Shown here piece by piece: positions 17,062 to 25,374 of a stretch of DNA of 64,000 nucleotides. This stretch comes from Olavius algarvensis Delta 4 endosymbiont (GTDB taxonomy: Bacteria > Desulfobacterota > Desulfobacteria > Desulfobacterales > CAJINA01), in the NCBI GenBank assembly GCA_905176665.1, contig CAJINA010000021.1, forward strand, positions 1-64,000. The letters run 5' to 3'. The notes beneath the pieces were generated by a model, which saw nothing but the letters and a program-made list of their open reading frames with translations, was not told the DNA's origin and did no database searches. The position numbers were made by a program, and so were the translations under genes. Position 1 is the stretch's first letter, and each line of letters opens with the position of its first letter.

Positions 17062-17645
17062 ATGATCCTAAAAGAAAAAATTATTTTCGAAGCCCTGCGG
17101 CAATTTTCCACGAAAGGCTTTTTGGCTACGTCCACCATGGATATCATTCAGGCGGTGGATACCTCCAAGGGGGGGCTCTACAACCACTTCAAAAACAAGG
17201 AACAGTTATTTTTGGAAGTGCTCAGCCAGGCGCGCAAGATCTGGCGGGAACGCAATCTGACCGGGCTGGATCAAATTCTACGCCCCATCGATAAGATCAG
17301 GAAAATACTGGAAAACTACAGGGATCACTACTTGGTAGATAGCACAAATTTCCCCGGTGGTTGTATTTTCGTGAACCTCACCATCGAACTCAGTGATCAG
17401 CGACCTCACCTGGCGGCCGTTGTCAACGAGGGGTTTGTTCGTTTCAAGTCCATGCTGCGGCGCATGCTGGCAGCTGAACGGGACGCTGGTACGCTGAAAG
17501 ACGGCGTGGATCTAGACCGGGTGGTTGAAATGGTTTTTTCTGGTCTGCTGGGCGCTTGTGTCATGTACACTTCGGATAAATCGAAAAAAATCTGGATCTG
17601 ACTATCAGCACCCTGGACAATTACCTTGCCCAGATCAGAATTTGA
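17062..17645 (+). CDS. TetR-family regulator with a frame break near the C-terminus
   Basis: A TetR-type repressor. The helix-turn-helix lies at about residues 5-50 (A-T-S-T-M-D-I-I-Q-A, S-K-G-G-L-Y-N-H-F-x-N-K). I start it at ATG 17062; the open frame runs further up to 16945, but that part crosses the operator dyad. In the ribosomal frame it stops at 17601 after S-K-K-I-W-I. At the A7 run (17584-17590), reading one base back continues instead with N-L-D-L-T-I-S-T-L-D-N-Y-L-A-Q-I and stops at 17645, a normal TetR C-terminal helix. So the gene has lost one A, or the run is slippery, or this is a sequencing error. It probably regulates the adjacent acuI-like gene. Confidence 0.75.
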
Positions 17646-17695
17646 TGCGGGTTCTATATGATGGATGCCAACATAATTAAACACGGAGGATTACC

Positions 17696-18694
17696 ATGGA
17701 GAACACTTCATTTAAGGCTCTGGTGATTTCAGAGACGGAAGACAAGCAGTATGCCCGGCAGATACAGGACAAGACCCTGGACGACCTGCCATCGGGAGAG
17801 GTGGTCGTTCAGGTCCACTACTCTTCCCTGAATTACAAGGACGCCCTGTCCGCCAGCGGCAACAAGGGGGTGACCCGCAACTATCCGCATACCCCCGGGA
17901 TTGATGCCGCCGGCGTAGTGGCGGAGAGCACGGACAGTACTTTCAAGACCGGCGATGAGGTCATTGTTACCAGCTATGACCTGGGGATGAACACCGCCGG
18001 TGGATTCGGCCAGTACATCCGGGTGCCGTCTGGTTGGGTGGTCCCCCTGCCGGCCGGGATGGGGATTCGGGAAGCCATGTGCTATGGCACGGCCGGTTTT
18101 ACCGCCGGGCTCTCCGTTTTCAAATTGACCCAACAGGTGCGACCGGACCAGGGCGAAGTGCTTGTGTCGGGGGCCACCGGTGGCGTCGGTGGGATAGCCG
18201 TAGCGATTTTAGCCAAGCTTGGGTATGCCGTCGTCGCCGTCAATGGACTGGTGGACGAAGCTGATTATTTGAAAGAAATCGGCGCACAGCGTGTGATCGG
18301 TATCGAGGATGCCACGGATACCAGCGGGCGGCCCCTGCTGAAAAACCTGTGGGCCGGCAGTATCGATACCGTGGGCGGTGATATCCTGGCCACGTCGATC
18401 AAGGCGACCAGCCCCCACGGGGTGGTGACCTCCTGCGGCAATGTGGCTTCGCCCGAACTACCCTTGAACGTCTTTCCTTTTATCCTGCGCGGGATCACCC
18501 TGGTGGGGATCGATTCCCAGAACTGTCCCATGCCCGAACGGATTAAAACCTGGGAGAAGCTCGCCGATGAATGGAAGATACCCACGATGGAAGCGGTTGT
18601 GGAGGAGATCGGTCTCGAAGACCTGGATGGCTGTATCGACCGGATGTTGAAGGGCCAGCACAAGGGGCGGGCAGTGGTCAACATGATTGCCTGA
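17696..18694 (+). CDS. YhdH/AcuI-family acrylyl-CoA reductase-like oxidoreductase
   Basis: A 332-residue zinc-free medium-chain dehydrogenase of the YhdH/YhfP group, which includes AcuI (NADPH-dependent acrylyl-CoA reductase making propionyl-CoA). N-terminal GroES-like fold with S-S-L-N-Y-K-D; Rossmann fold with the nucleotide loop S-G-A-T-G-G-V-G near residue 158; C-terminal G-R-A-V-V. No zinc-ligand Cys cluster is present. The ribosome site ACGGAGG is clear. It follows the TetR gene, whose operator suggests inducible expression. Substrate assignment to acrylyl-CoA is by family only; other enoyl-CoA or quinone substrates are possible. Confidence 0.82.
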   Translation: MENTSFKALVISETEDKQYARQIQDKTLDDLPSGEVVVQVHYSSLNYKDALSASGNKGVTRNYPHTPGIDAAGVVAESTDSTFKTGDEVIVTSYDLGMNTAGGFGQYIRVPSGWVVPLPAGMGIREAMCYGTAGFTAGLSVFKLTQQVRPDQGEVLVSGATGGVGGIAVAILAKLGYAVVAVNGLVDEADYLKEIGAQRVIGIEDATDTSGRPLLKNLWAGSIDTVGGDILATSIKATSPHGVVTSCGNVASPELPLNVFPFILRGITLVGIDSQNCPMPERIKTWEKLADEWKIPTMEAVVEEIGLEDLDGCIDRMLKGQHKGRAVVNMIA

Positions 18695-18707
18695 ACCCGG
18701 GTTTCGC

Positions 18708-18735
18708 GCGCAGGGGAAGCGATTATCCCCTGCGC
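18708..18735 (+). terminator. Hairpin after the acuI-like gene
   Basis: GCGCAGGGGA and TCCCCTGCGC form a perfect 10-bp stem with an 8-base loop, 14 bases after the stop codon. No T-run follows, so it may be a processing or pausing structure rather than an intrinsic terminator. Confidence 0.45.
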
Positions 18736-18925
18736 CGGCATTGTAGCGTCCAACAACAAGTGGCTGTTACCCCAAAAGTTTGCCACGGTTTAAACCTACC
18801 GATACCGGATTGACACCTGGGTTATCTATCCATATGGTAAACCACTCACCCGAACAGATCGCATTGGCCGTTGCGATGCAGTCGTCCCCCGCATCCTGAA
18901 TCACCCGTCAAGCAGAGGAATACCC

Positions 18926-19327
18926 GTGCCCTTTGAAGCCCATTTCAACGCCGCTGAAAATACCCTCTACTGGAAATGGAAGGGCAGGGTGAGCGGCGCG
19001 GACTTTCTCCTGGCCATCAAACAGGCTGCCGAATATCCCGGCTATCGACCCGGGGCCCACATCGTTTCGGATTTCACCGAGGCCGACCACCTGCTTTCAA
19101 CTGATATCATGATGAAATCTTTGGATATTCTGGGGATTTACCGGGAGCAGTATGGTGATTCGAAAGTGGCCATCCTGGTTTCCAATCTCAAGGATTACGG
19201 GCTGGCCACCATGTTTTCACTGGTAGCCAAGGTCACCCCCCTGAGAGCCCGGACTTTCAGGGATCTGGACCGCGCCAAGATATGGCTGAGCATGCCGCGT
19301 GACAAGGAGCGAGCCGCTAATTTTTAA
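18926..19327 (+). CDS. Hypothetical protein, STAS/SpoIIAA-like size
   Basis: A 133-residue soluble protein beginning at GTG 18926 behind AGAGGAA. It opens with a short strand pattern (A-E-N-T-L-Y-W-K-W-K-G-R-V-S), then a helix, V-S-D-F-T-E-A-D-H, a second helix and a strand with K-V-A-I-L-V-S. This alternation resembles the STAS-like SpoIIAA fold seen in many short bacterial proteins, but I cannot confirm it and would not name a function. It is followed at once by the large hairpin at 19328 and is convergent with the hydrolase gene. Confidence 0.6.
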   Translation: MPFEAHFNAAENTLYWKWKGRVSGADFLLAIKQAAEYPGYRPGAHIVSDFTEADHLLSTDIMMKSLDILGIYREQYGDSKVAILVSNLKDYGLATMFSLVAKVTPLRARTFRDLDRAKIWLSMPRDKERAANF

Positions 19328-19549
19328 CTAAGGGACTGTTTCTATATTGTCTTTTGGTCCAAGCTTCAGCCTCCGCTGAAGCTACTTCCGATAGACTTCG
19401 TTGGACGTTCAGTTCCGGCACGCGGTGCCTGTTTTCAAGCTGTGAGACGCAGACTTTCAGACACTCTGCGCCTGTCCGGCGTAGCTTGAAAAGCGAAGAC
19501 GGAAGCCTGGACCTTGAATCAAAATCCTTCTATAGAAACAATCCTTAGA
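19328..19549. repeat. Giant hairpin at a convergent gene junction
   Basis: Outer arms CTAAGGGACTGTTTCTATA (from 19328) and TATAGAAACAATCCTTAG (to 19548) pair, followed inward by TTTTGGTCC and GGACC...ATCAAAAT, the same outer arm type as palindrome copies A and B. Inside are smaller stems: GCTTCAGC / GCTGAAGC, and TTTTCAAGCT / AGCTTGAAAA around 19432-19492. It fills the whole 217-base gap and overlaps the last bases of the minus-strand gene. It probably terminates both transcripts, and looks like a larger, divergent relative of the repeat family. Confidence 0.65.
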
Positions 19550-20282
19550 GAACCTCTTTCAGAAATTCCTGAAACCGCAGCCAGGATTCTTGGTCGGCTG
19601 TTTTGCGATAGCGTGAACTTCCAAAAACGGTAAACGCATGGGGCGCGCCACCGTACGTGATCATTTCATGTTCCACGCCGGCCGCTTCAAGTTCGTTGGC
19701 CAGGGCCGCAAACTGATCCATGGTGATGTTCTTGTCGGCCGTTCCGTGCAGGATAAGCACCTTGCCGCGGGCCTGGCTATAATTCTGCCCCCCGGGTGTC
19801 TTCAGGCCGCCGTGAAACGTTACGAACCCCTTTAAATCGGCTCCGGCGCGGGCCCACTCGAGTACGGCCGCTCCACCGAAACAGTAGCCGGCCGTAACCG
19901 CATTGGCGATGGCGGCACCCTCTGCCTTGGCTGCGGATAAGGCGCCGTTCAAAAGGGCGCGCATTTTCTTGCGGTCCTTGTAGAGCTCACCGGTATGCTG
20001 GCGCTTGTCCTTGACTTCCTTGGGGCGTACACCGGCGCCGAAGAGATCCGCGGCAAATACGGCATAGCCCAGATCGGCCAGCATATGGGCCCGTTTGATT
20101 TCATAGTCCGTCAGGCCGTCCCAGTCATGGATCAGTACCACGAGGGGCGCGCGTGCGGCCGGGCTGATGAAATAGCCCTCGTAGGCTGCGCCATTTACCT
20201 GGTAGGAGACCGCTCTTCCGGAGGCCCCCAGGGTCGTGGCCGGGATTGCCAGGATTAACATTATGTAAATGAATTGTTTCAT
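19545..20282 (-). CDS. Exported dienelactone hydrolase-family protein
   Basis: An alpha/beta hydrolase of the DLH family, about 245 residues, with a signal peptide (start K-Q-F-I-Y-I-M-L-I-L, cleavage near L-G-A-S). The nucleophile is Cys in G-Y-C-F-G-G, as in true dienelactone hydrolases; Asp follows in H-G-T-A-D-K and His in A-P-H-A-F. It should act in the periplasm on ester or lactone bonds, substrate unknown. ATG 20282 is chosen because AAGGAAATC precedes it and the signal peptide begins there; the open frame extends to 20390 without support. Confidence 0.83.
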   Translation of the reverse strand: MKQFIYIMLILAIPATTLGASGRAVSYQVNGAAYEGYFISPAARAPLVVLIHDWDGLTDYEIKRAHMLADLGYAVFAADLFGAGVRPKEVKDKRQHTGELYKDRKKMRALLNGALSAAKAEGAAIANAVTAGYCFGGAAVLEWARAGADLKGFVTFHGGLKTPGGQNYSQARGKVLILHGTADKNITMDQFAALANELEAAGVEHEMITYGGAPHAFTVFGSSRYRKTADQESWLRFQEFLKEVL

Positions 20283-20536
20283 GATGATTTCCTTGAAAGT
20301 GTTTTGCGATATCCGCCGGTGAGGGGGATTTCTTTTACAATCAGCTATTGTAACGATGCAATTCACCGGCATTGTTTGAACATAATGCAAGATGGAGGTG
20401 TGTCGAGAAGGGGGCGTTGAATAATTGTATTAATGGTCTGAACACCTGATAAATATATATTGCTTTCTGGAGAGGATGTGTTAGGGTTTTTGACCAGGTT
20501 TCCAAACCGCCCAAAACAGGACAACGGACGCCCAGA

Positions 20537-21325
20537 TTGAATGCTAACACTGGAATAATATTCAGGATCAAGCAATATGCCATCCATGACGGCCCCGGCA
20601 TCCGGACGACTGTGTTTTTCAAAGGGTGCCCGCTGGATTGTTGGTGGTGCCACAACCCGGAAGGCATCCGCATGACCCCGGAAACCTGCCAACCGGCTGC
20701 CGGTTCCGGACGCAAACCGGAAATACTGGGTACCCGTATGACCGTGGAAGCGGTTCTGGCGGCCGTGGAAAAAGATGTCATTTTTTATGATCAATCCGGC
20801 GGCGGCGTTACCTTCTCCGGTGGTGAACCCCTGATGCAGGCGGAATTTCTGTTTGCCCTGCTGGATGCTTGCCGGCAGCAAGATATCCATGCGACCGTGG
20901 ATACCAGCGGGTATGCACCGGCGGATATTTTTAAAAGGGCCCTTGCCAAGGCGGACCGGGTCCTTTTCGACCTGAAACTTGTGGATGACGCGGCCCACAA
21001 AAAATTTACCGGGGTTTCCAACGATCTGATCCTATCCAATTTCCGGGCGGCACAGGCCAGCGACAAGGTGCAGGTCCGGTTCCCTGTCATTCCAGGCATT
21101 ACCGACAACCCGGAGAACATTGAGCGCCTGGCAAAATTGGCGGCCGTATCAGGGAAGATTAAACGTTTCGATTTGCTGCCGTACCACCGGACAGCCGCGG
21201 CCAAATACCAGCGGCTCGGCCTTGTCGATCGCATGAATGGTATGGCCGCACCTACTACAGAACAAATGGACATGCTACAGGACCGGATAGCACGCTATGG
21301 TTTCACGGTCCGCGTGGGAGGATAG
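20537..21325 (+). CDS. Glycyl radical enzyme activase (radical SAM), short form
   Basis: A 262-residue radical-SAM activase that installs the glycyl radical on its partner using SAM and a [4Fe-4S] cluster. The cluster motif is C-x3-C-x2-C (Cys31, Cys35, Cys38), followed by H-N-P-E-G; G-G-V-T-F-S-G-G-E-P-L is the SAM-binding segment; D-L-K-L and the V-R-F-P-V-I-P-G strand follow. Most activases outside the PflA group carry an inserted two-cluster ferredoxin domain after H-N-P-E-G; here that region is only about 25 residues with one Cys, so the extra clusters are absent. The likely start is TTG 20537. The dehydratase gene begins 2 bases after its stop. Confidence 0.9.
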   Translation: MNANTGIIFRIKQYAIHDGPGIRTTVFFKGCPLDCWWCHNPEGIRMTPETCQPAAGSGRKPEILGTRMTVEAVLAAVEKDVIFYDQSGGGVTFSGGEPLMQAEFLFALLDACRQQDIHATVDTSGYAPADIFKRALAKADRVLFDLKLVDDAAHKKFTGVSNDLILSNFRAAQASDKVQVRFPVIPGITDNPENIERLAKLAAVSGKIKRFDLLPYHRTAAAKYQRLGLVDRMNGMAAPTTEQMDMLQDRIARYGFTVRVGG

Positions 21326-21327
21326 AT

Positions 21328-23691
21328 ATGAACGCGAGAATTGCAAAATTGCGTGAGGAGAGCCTGCGGGCCATCCCGGCCATTTCCGGTGAAAGGGCTG
21401 AGCTCCTGACGGACTTTTATGCCGGGGGCGCGGCCCAGAAGGCGTCGATTCCCGTGCAAAGAGCCCTGGCCTTCAAGTATATTCTTGAAAACAAACACCT
21501 CCATATTGGAGACGGGGAATTGATCGTGGGCGAAAGGGGCCCGGCCCCGAAGGCGACCCCCACCTATCCGGAAGTCTGCCTGCATACCACCGCAGACCTT
21601 ACCGTGTTTGACACCCGCGAGAAAGTCCCGTTTAAAGCCCAGCCGCAAACCAAAGAGACCTACGCCCAGCGCATTATCCCTTTCTGGGAGGGGAAAACCA
21701 TCCGTGAAAAGATCTTTGCCCACATGAGCGACCAATGGCGGGCGGCTTACCAGGCCGGGATTTTTACCGAGTTCCAGGAGCAGCGCTCCCCCGGGCACAC
21801 CGTGCTGGGCGACAAGATTTATAAACAGGGGTTTTTAGATTTCAAGGACCAGATCGAGGCTGCGATTGGGGATCTGGATTATGAAACCGATGCCCGGGCC
21901 CTGGATCGCCTTGAGCAGCTGCAGGCCATGTCCATTGCCGCGGAGGCCCTGATCGTATTTGCCGGCCGGCACGCATTGCGGTGCCGTGAACTGGAGAGCG
22001 CGGAGACGGACCCCGTTCGAAGGCAGGAACTAAAACAGATGGCTGCCATCTGCAGCCGGGTGCCCGCCCGTGCACCGGAGACCTTCTGGGAGGCCCTGCA
22101 GTATTACTGGTTTGTGCACGTTGGGGTGATCACCGAACTGAATCCCTGGGATGCGTTCAACCCCGGGCGTCTGGATCAGCATCTGTATCCGTTCTATAAA
22201 AAGGAAATCGAGGCGGGATCTTTGACGGTGGAACAGGCCCGGGAACTGCTGTGTGCCTTCTGGATCAAATTTAACAACCATCCCGCGCCGCCCAAGGTCG
22301 GCATCACCTCCCAGGAGAGCAACACGTACGTGGATTTTGCCCTGATCAACCTGGGCGGGATCACCCGGGACGGCCGGGATGCCGTCAACGAACTAACCTA
22401 TTTGATCCTGGACGTCATCGAGGAGATGCGTCTGCTGCAGCCCAGTTCCATGGTGCAGCTGAGCAAGCAGAACCCGGACCGGTTCATCAAGCGGGCCCTC
22501 AAGATCGTCAAGACCGGTTTCGGCCAGCCCTCCATCTTCAACACCGATGCCATTGTCCAGGAACTGGTGCGGCAGGGTAAATCCGTCGAAGACGCCCGTG
22601 ACGGGGGCGCCAGCGGTTGTGTGGAGGCCGGGGCCTTCGGCCGGGAATGTTATATCCTGACCGGCTATTTCAACCTGCCCAAGATACTGGAAATCACCCT
22701 CCACAATGGAATGGATCCCCGTACCGGCGGGCAGATCGGCCTTAAAACCGGCACGGCTGACGGCTTCGCCGATTACCAGGCCCTATTCGAGGCGTTCACA
22801 GCCCAGTTGCGTTATTTTGTGGATATCAAAATCCGCGGCAACAATGTGATCGAGCGCATTAATGCCAAGTACATGCCGGTACCTTTCCTGTCTCTGCTAA
22901 TCGACGATTGCATTGCCAATGGACGGGACTACAACGACGGCGGGGCGCGCTACAATACCTCCTATATCCAGGGGGTCGGTCTGGGTAGCCTGACCGATTC
23001 CCTGGCGGCCATTAAGTACCATGTGTTCGACAATCAGACCATTGGCATGACTGGGTTGCTGAAGGCGCTGCGGGATGATTTCAACGGGCACGCGCAGCTG
23101 CGGCAGACCTTGCTGGATGCAACCCCCAAATACGGCAATGACAACGACTATGCCGATGATATCATGCGGGCAATCTTCGAGGTCTACTACCAGGCGGTCA
23201 ACGGCCGACCCAATACCAAGGGCGGCCGGCATCGCATCCTCATGCTGCCGACTACCAGCCATGTTTACTTTGGGAGTGTCATCGGGGCCCTGCCCGATGG
23301 CCGTCTGACCGGGGTGCCGGTTTCCGAGGGCATTTCCCCGGTTCAGGGCGCCGACCGTCACGGGCCGACCGCCGTGGTGAAATCGGCCTCGAAAATGGAT
23401 CACATCCGTACCGGCGGGACCCTGCTGAACCAGAAGTTCATTCCGCAAGTATTGGAAGACGATACCGGGATAACCAAGCTGATGCACCTGGTACGCTCCT
23501 ATTTCAGGCTGGACGGCCACCACATCCAGTTCAACGTGGTGAGTGCGGAGATCCTCAAAAAAGCGCAACAGGCCCCGGATGACTACCGGGATCTGATCGT
23601 CCGGGTGGCGGGCTACAGTGACTATTTTGTAGACCTCACAGCGGAGTTACAAAATGAAATCATCAGGCGCACGGAACACGATGGCTTCTAG
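21328..23691 (+). CDS. hypD: Glycyl radical enzyme, HypD type (trans-4-hydroxy-L-proline dehydratase)
   Basis: A 787-residue glycyl radical enzyme. Radical site Gly762 in R-V-A-G-Y-S; catalytic Cys431 and Glu433 in S-G-C-V-E. The residues I recall from the Clostridioides difficile HypD structure (F152, H160, D278, S334, D339, F340, C434, E436, Y450, T645, G765) each have a match here at exactly minus three: F149, H157, D275, S331, D336, F337, C431, E433, Y447, T642, G762. HypD dehydrates trans-4-hydroxy-L-proline to 1-pyrroline-5-carboxylate without oxygen, in the cytoplasm. The activase is directly upstream (2 bases), with GGGAGGATAG as ribosome site. Other hydroxyproline-type enzymes follow in the same direction. 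Confidence 0.92.
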   Translation: MNARIAKLREESLRAIPAISGERAELLTDFYAGGAAQKASIPVQRALAFKYILENKHLHIGDGELIVGERGPAPKATPTYPEVCLHTTADLTVFDTREKVPFKAQPQTKETYAQRIIPFWEGKTIREKIFAHMSDQWRAAYQAGIFTEFQEQRSPGHTVLGDKIYKQGFLDFKDQIEAAIGDLDYETDARALDRLEQLQAMSIAAEALIVFAGRHALRCRELESAETDPVRRQELKQMAAICSRVPARAPETFWEALQYYWFVHVGVITELNPWDAFNPGRLDQHLYPFYKKEIEAGSLTVEQARELLCAFWIKFNNHPAPPKVGITSQESNTYVDFALINLGGITRDGRDAVNELTYLILDVIEEMRLLQPSSMVQLSKQNPDRFIKRALKIVKTGFGQPSIFNTDAIVQELVRQGKSVEDARDGGASGCVEAGAFGRECYILTGYFNLPKILEITLHNGMDPRTGGQIGLKTGTADGFADYQALFEAFTAQLRYFVDIKIRGNNVIERINAKYMPVPFLSLLIDDCIANGRDYNDGGARYNTSYIQGVGLGSLTDSLAAIKYHVFDNQTIGMTGLLKALRDDFNGHAQLRQTLLDATPKYGNDNDYADDIMRAIFEVYYQAVNGRPNTKGGRHRILMLPTTSHVYFGSVIGALPDGRLTGVPVSEGISPVQGADRHGPTAVVKSASKMDHIRTGGTLLNQKFIPQVLEDDTGITKLMHLVRSYFRLDGHHIQFNVVSAEILKKAQQAPDDYRDLIVRVAGYSDYFVDLTAELQNEIIRRTEHDGF

Positions 23692-23851
23692 CGGGCCTTC
23701 ACCCCAAAGGGCAACTTTTACACCAGTGCTGGGTAATTGAATTGCTTTATTGTTCAGCATGGCCTTTGCTAGATCGGCGGTTTAAAAAAGTTCCGGCTCT
23801 ATTTAAAACCAATATCTGCGCTCAGTGGTGTGGCCCCGAGGTATTGTTTAG

Positions 23852-23893
23852 GTCTCGCTCCCATCGCCGCGAAAACGCGGGATAAGACGAGAC
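23852..23893 (+). other. Structured element upstream of the lipocalin gene
   Basis: GTCTCG and CGAGAC close a stem that contains a tight inner hairpin CCGCG-AAAA-CGCGG. It lies in the 235-base gap between hypD and the lipocalin gene, 34 bases before the lipocalin start. It could be a terminator for hypD or a 5' leader structure; no T-run follows. Confidence 0.35.
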
Positions 23894-23926
23894 GCCCTGG
23901 GCGTACGCCATAAGGAAGGATCCATT

Positions 23927-24445
23927 ATGCCAAGGTTCTTGATCGTTATTTTCCTGATTTTCCTGAGCGGGTGCCTGGGATATCCTGAAAACGTTTCACC
24001 GGTCACCGGCTTTGAACTAGAGCGCTATCTTGGGAAATGGTACGAAATTGCAAGGCTGGACCATTCATTCGAGCGGGGGCTGGAACGCGTCACGGCTGAA
24101 TATGCGTTGCGTGACGATGGCGGCGTACGGGTGATCAATCGGGGGTATGACATCCGGCAAGACCGTTGGAAAACTGCCGAGGGGAGGGCCTATATCGTTG
24201 AGTCGTCGGATATAGGCTACCTGAAGGTTTCCTTTTTCGGGCCTTTTTACGGCAGTTATGTCGTTTTCGAACTGGACCAAAAGGATTACCGTTACGCGTT
24301 TGTATCCGGGCCGGATCGTTCCTATCTCTGGCTTTTATCGCGGACACCTGCGATTGATGCAGCCTTGTTGAACCGGTTCGTGGAGACGGCCCGGCAAAAG
24401 GGCTTTGAAACCGAACAGCTGATTTACGTGAACCAGAAACCTTGA
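23927..24445 (+). CDS. blc: Lipocalin lipoprotein (Blc type)
   Basis: A 172-residue bacterial lipocalin. The signal peptide ends in the lipobox L-S-G-C, so the protein is lipid-anchored, probably in the outer membrane. The lipocalin kernel motif G-K-W-Y-E-I-A-R follows at about residues 37-44, with Y-L-K-V-S-F-F-G-P-F-Y-G-S-Y and Y-L-W-L-L-S-R-T further on, both typical of Blc. These proteins bind fatty acids or lysophospholipids and help in membrane maintenance. It sits inside the hydroxyproline gene block without an obvious link and ends 42 bases before the regulator start. Confidence 0.9.
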   Translation: MPRFLIVIFLIFLSGCLGYPENVSPVTGFELERYLGKWYEIARLDHSFERGLERVTAEYALRDDGGVRVINRGYDIRQDRWKTAEGRAYIVESSDIGYLKVSFFGPFYGSYVVFELDQKDYRYAFVSGPDRSYLWLLSRTPAIDAALLNRFVETARQKGFETEQLIYVNQKP

Positions 24446-24487
24446 GGCGCAGGAGTGGCGCCGTCGATATTACCCACGGGGAAGCGT

Positions 24488-25192
24488 GTGAATTTCAAGA
24501 CCATCCGCAAAAGCAGCGCCCCGGAAATGGTGGCGGAGCAGGTCCTTAACCAGATAAAATCCGGCGATCTGTCGCCCGGTGACCGGTTGCCGCCGCAGCG
24601 TGAACTGGCTGCGCTGCTGGGTGTGGGAAGATCTTCGGTGCGTGAGGCCATCAATGCGCTTGCCGTTATGGGATACCTGGATGTGGCCCAGGGGCGCGGG
24701 ACCTATATAGCAGCGGATCTGCCGGAGGCGGATGTTCCCCTGGCAAAATTCGACGCAGCCCTGAAAGCCGGCAGCATCCTGGAGCTCATGGACGTGCGTG
24801 AATTGCTCGAGTGCCGCTCCGCGCGCCTGGCCGCTGAGAGGGCGGAGGGCCAGAAGATTAAAAGCCTGGTTAGCGCCATTGAGAGAATGCGGCGCAGCGC
24901 AGAAGATTACGCGAGTTTTCTGGAAGCGGACATTCAATTTCATCAAGCCTTGGCCGAGGCATCTGAAAACCAGATCCTGTGTGAACTGACCCGCCTGATC
25001 CTTGACAAGGTGGTGGATCATCACCTGCGCCTGAGGACCACCCGGCTTTCACCAGGTTACCGGGAGATTTCGATTGAGACCGCCCATAAAATCCTGGCGG
25101 CGATCGAGGCCGGTGACAGCGGAGCAGCCGCCGAATGGACCGGACGGCATCTGAATGCGATTAAAGCCGAACTAAAAGATATCCTGGCATAA
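24488..25192 (+). CDS. FadR-family (GntR, FCD) transcription regulator
   Basis: A regulator of about 234 residues. The winged helix shows S-P-G-D-R-L-P-P-Q-R-E-L and V-G-R-S-S-V-R-E-A-I-N-A-L; the FCD domain contains metal-site positions in D-I-Q-F-H-Q-A-L and the later H-K-I-L. Start GTG 24488 is preferred, as GGGGAAG lies just upstream; the frame also opens at GTG 24455. It is placed in the middle of the hydroxyproline block, so control of hypD and the following two enzymes by hydroxyproline or a pyrroline carboxylate is a reasonable inference. Confidence 0.86.
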   Translation: MNFKTIRKSSAPEMVAEQVLNQIKSGDLSPGDRLPPQRELAALLGVGRSSVREAINALAVMGYLDVAQGRGTYIAADLPEADVPLAKFDAALKAGSILELMDVRELLECRSARLAAERAEGQKIKSLVSAIERMRRSAEDYASFLEADIQFHQALAEASENQILCELTRLILDKVVDHHLRLRTTRLSPGYREISIETAHKILAAIEAGDSGAAAEWTGRHLNAIKAELKDILA

Positions 25193-25257
25193 TGTCGCTT
25201 AATAGATGTTGATAGTGCCAGATTTCAAATTGCGGGTTTCCTGAACGTTTAAATCCC

Positions 25258-25287
25258 CTATCGGAATCGGGATCGAAATCGCTATCG
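25258..25287 (+). repeat. GGGATCGAAATCG repeat, unit 1
   Basis: A 30-base unit reading CTATCGGAATCGGGATCG then AAATCGCTATCG. The unit at 27542 matches it at 28 of 30 positions. It lies in the leader region of the ornithine-cyclodeaminase-like gene; GATTTCGATC further on (25320-25329) is a partial inverted copy. Confidence 0.6.
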
Positions 25288-25374
25288 AAAAACAGAGCCG
25301 GCAAGACGTCTCCCTGACTGATTTCGATCAGGGCTGAAACCCGAGCATAAGCATTTCATCAAAGGAAAAGCCAC

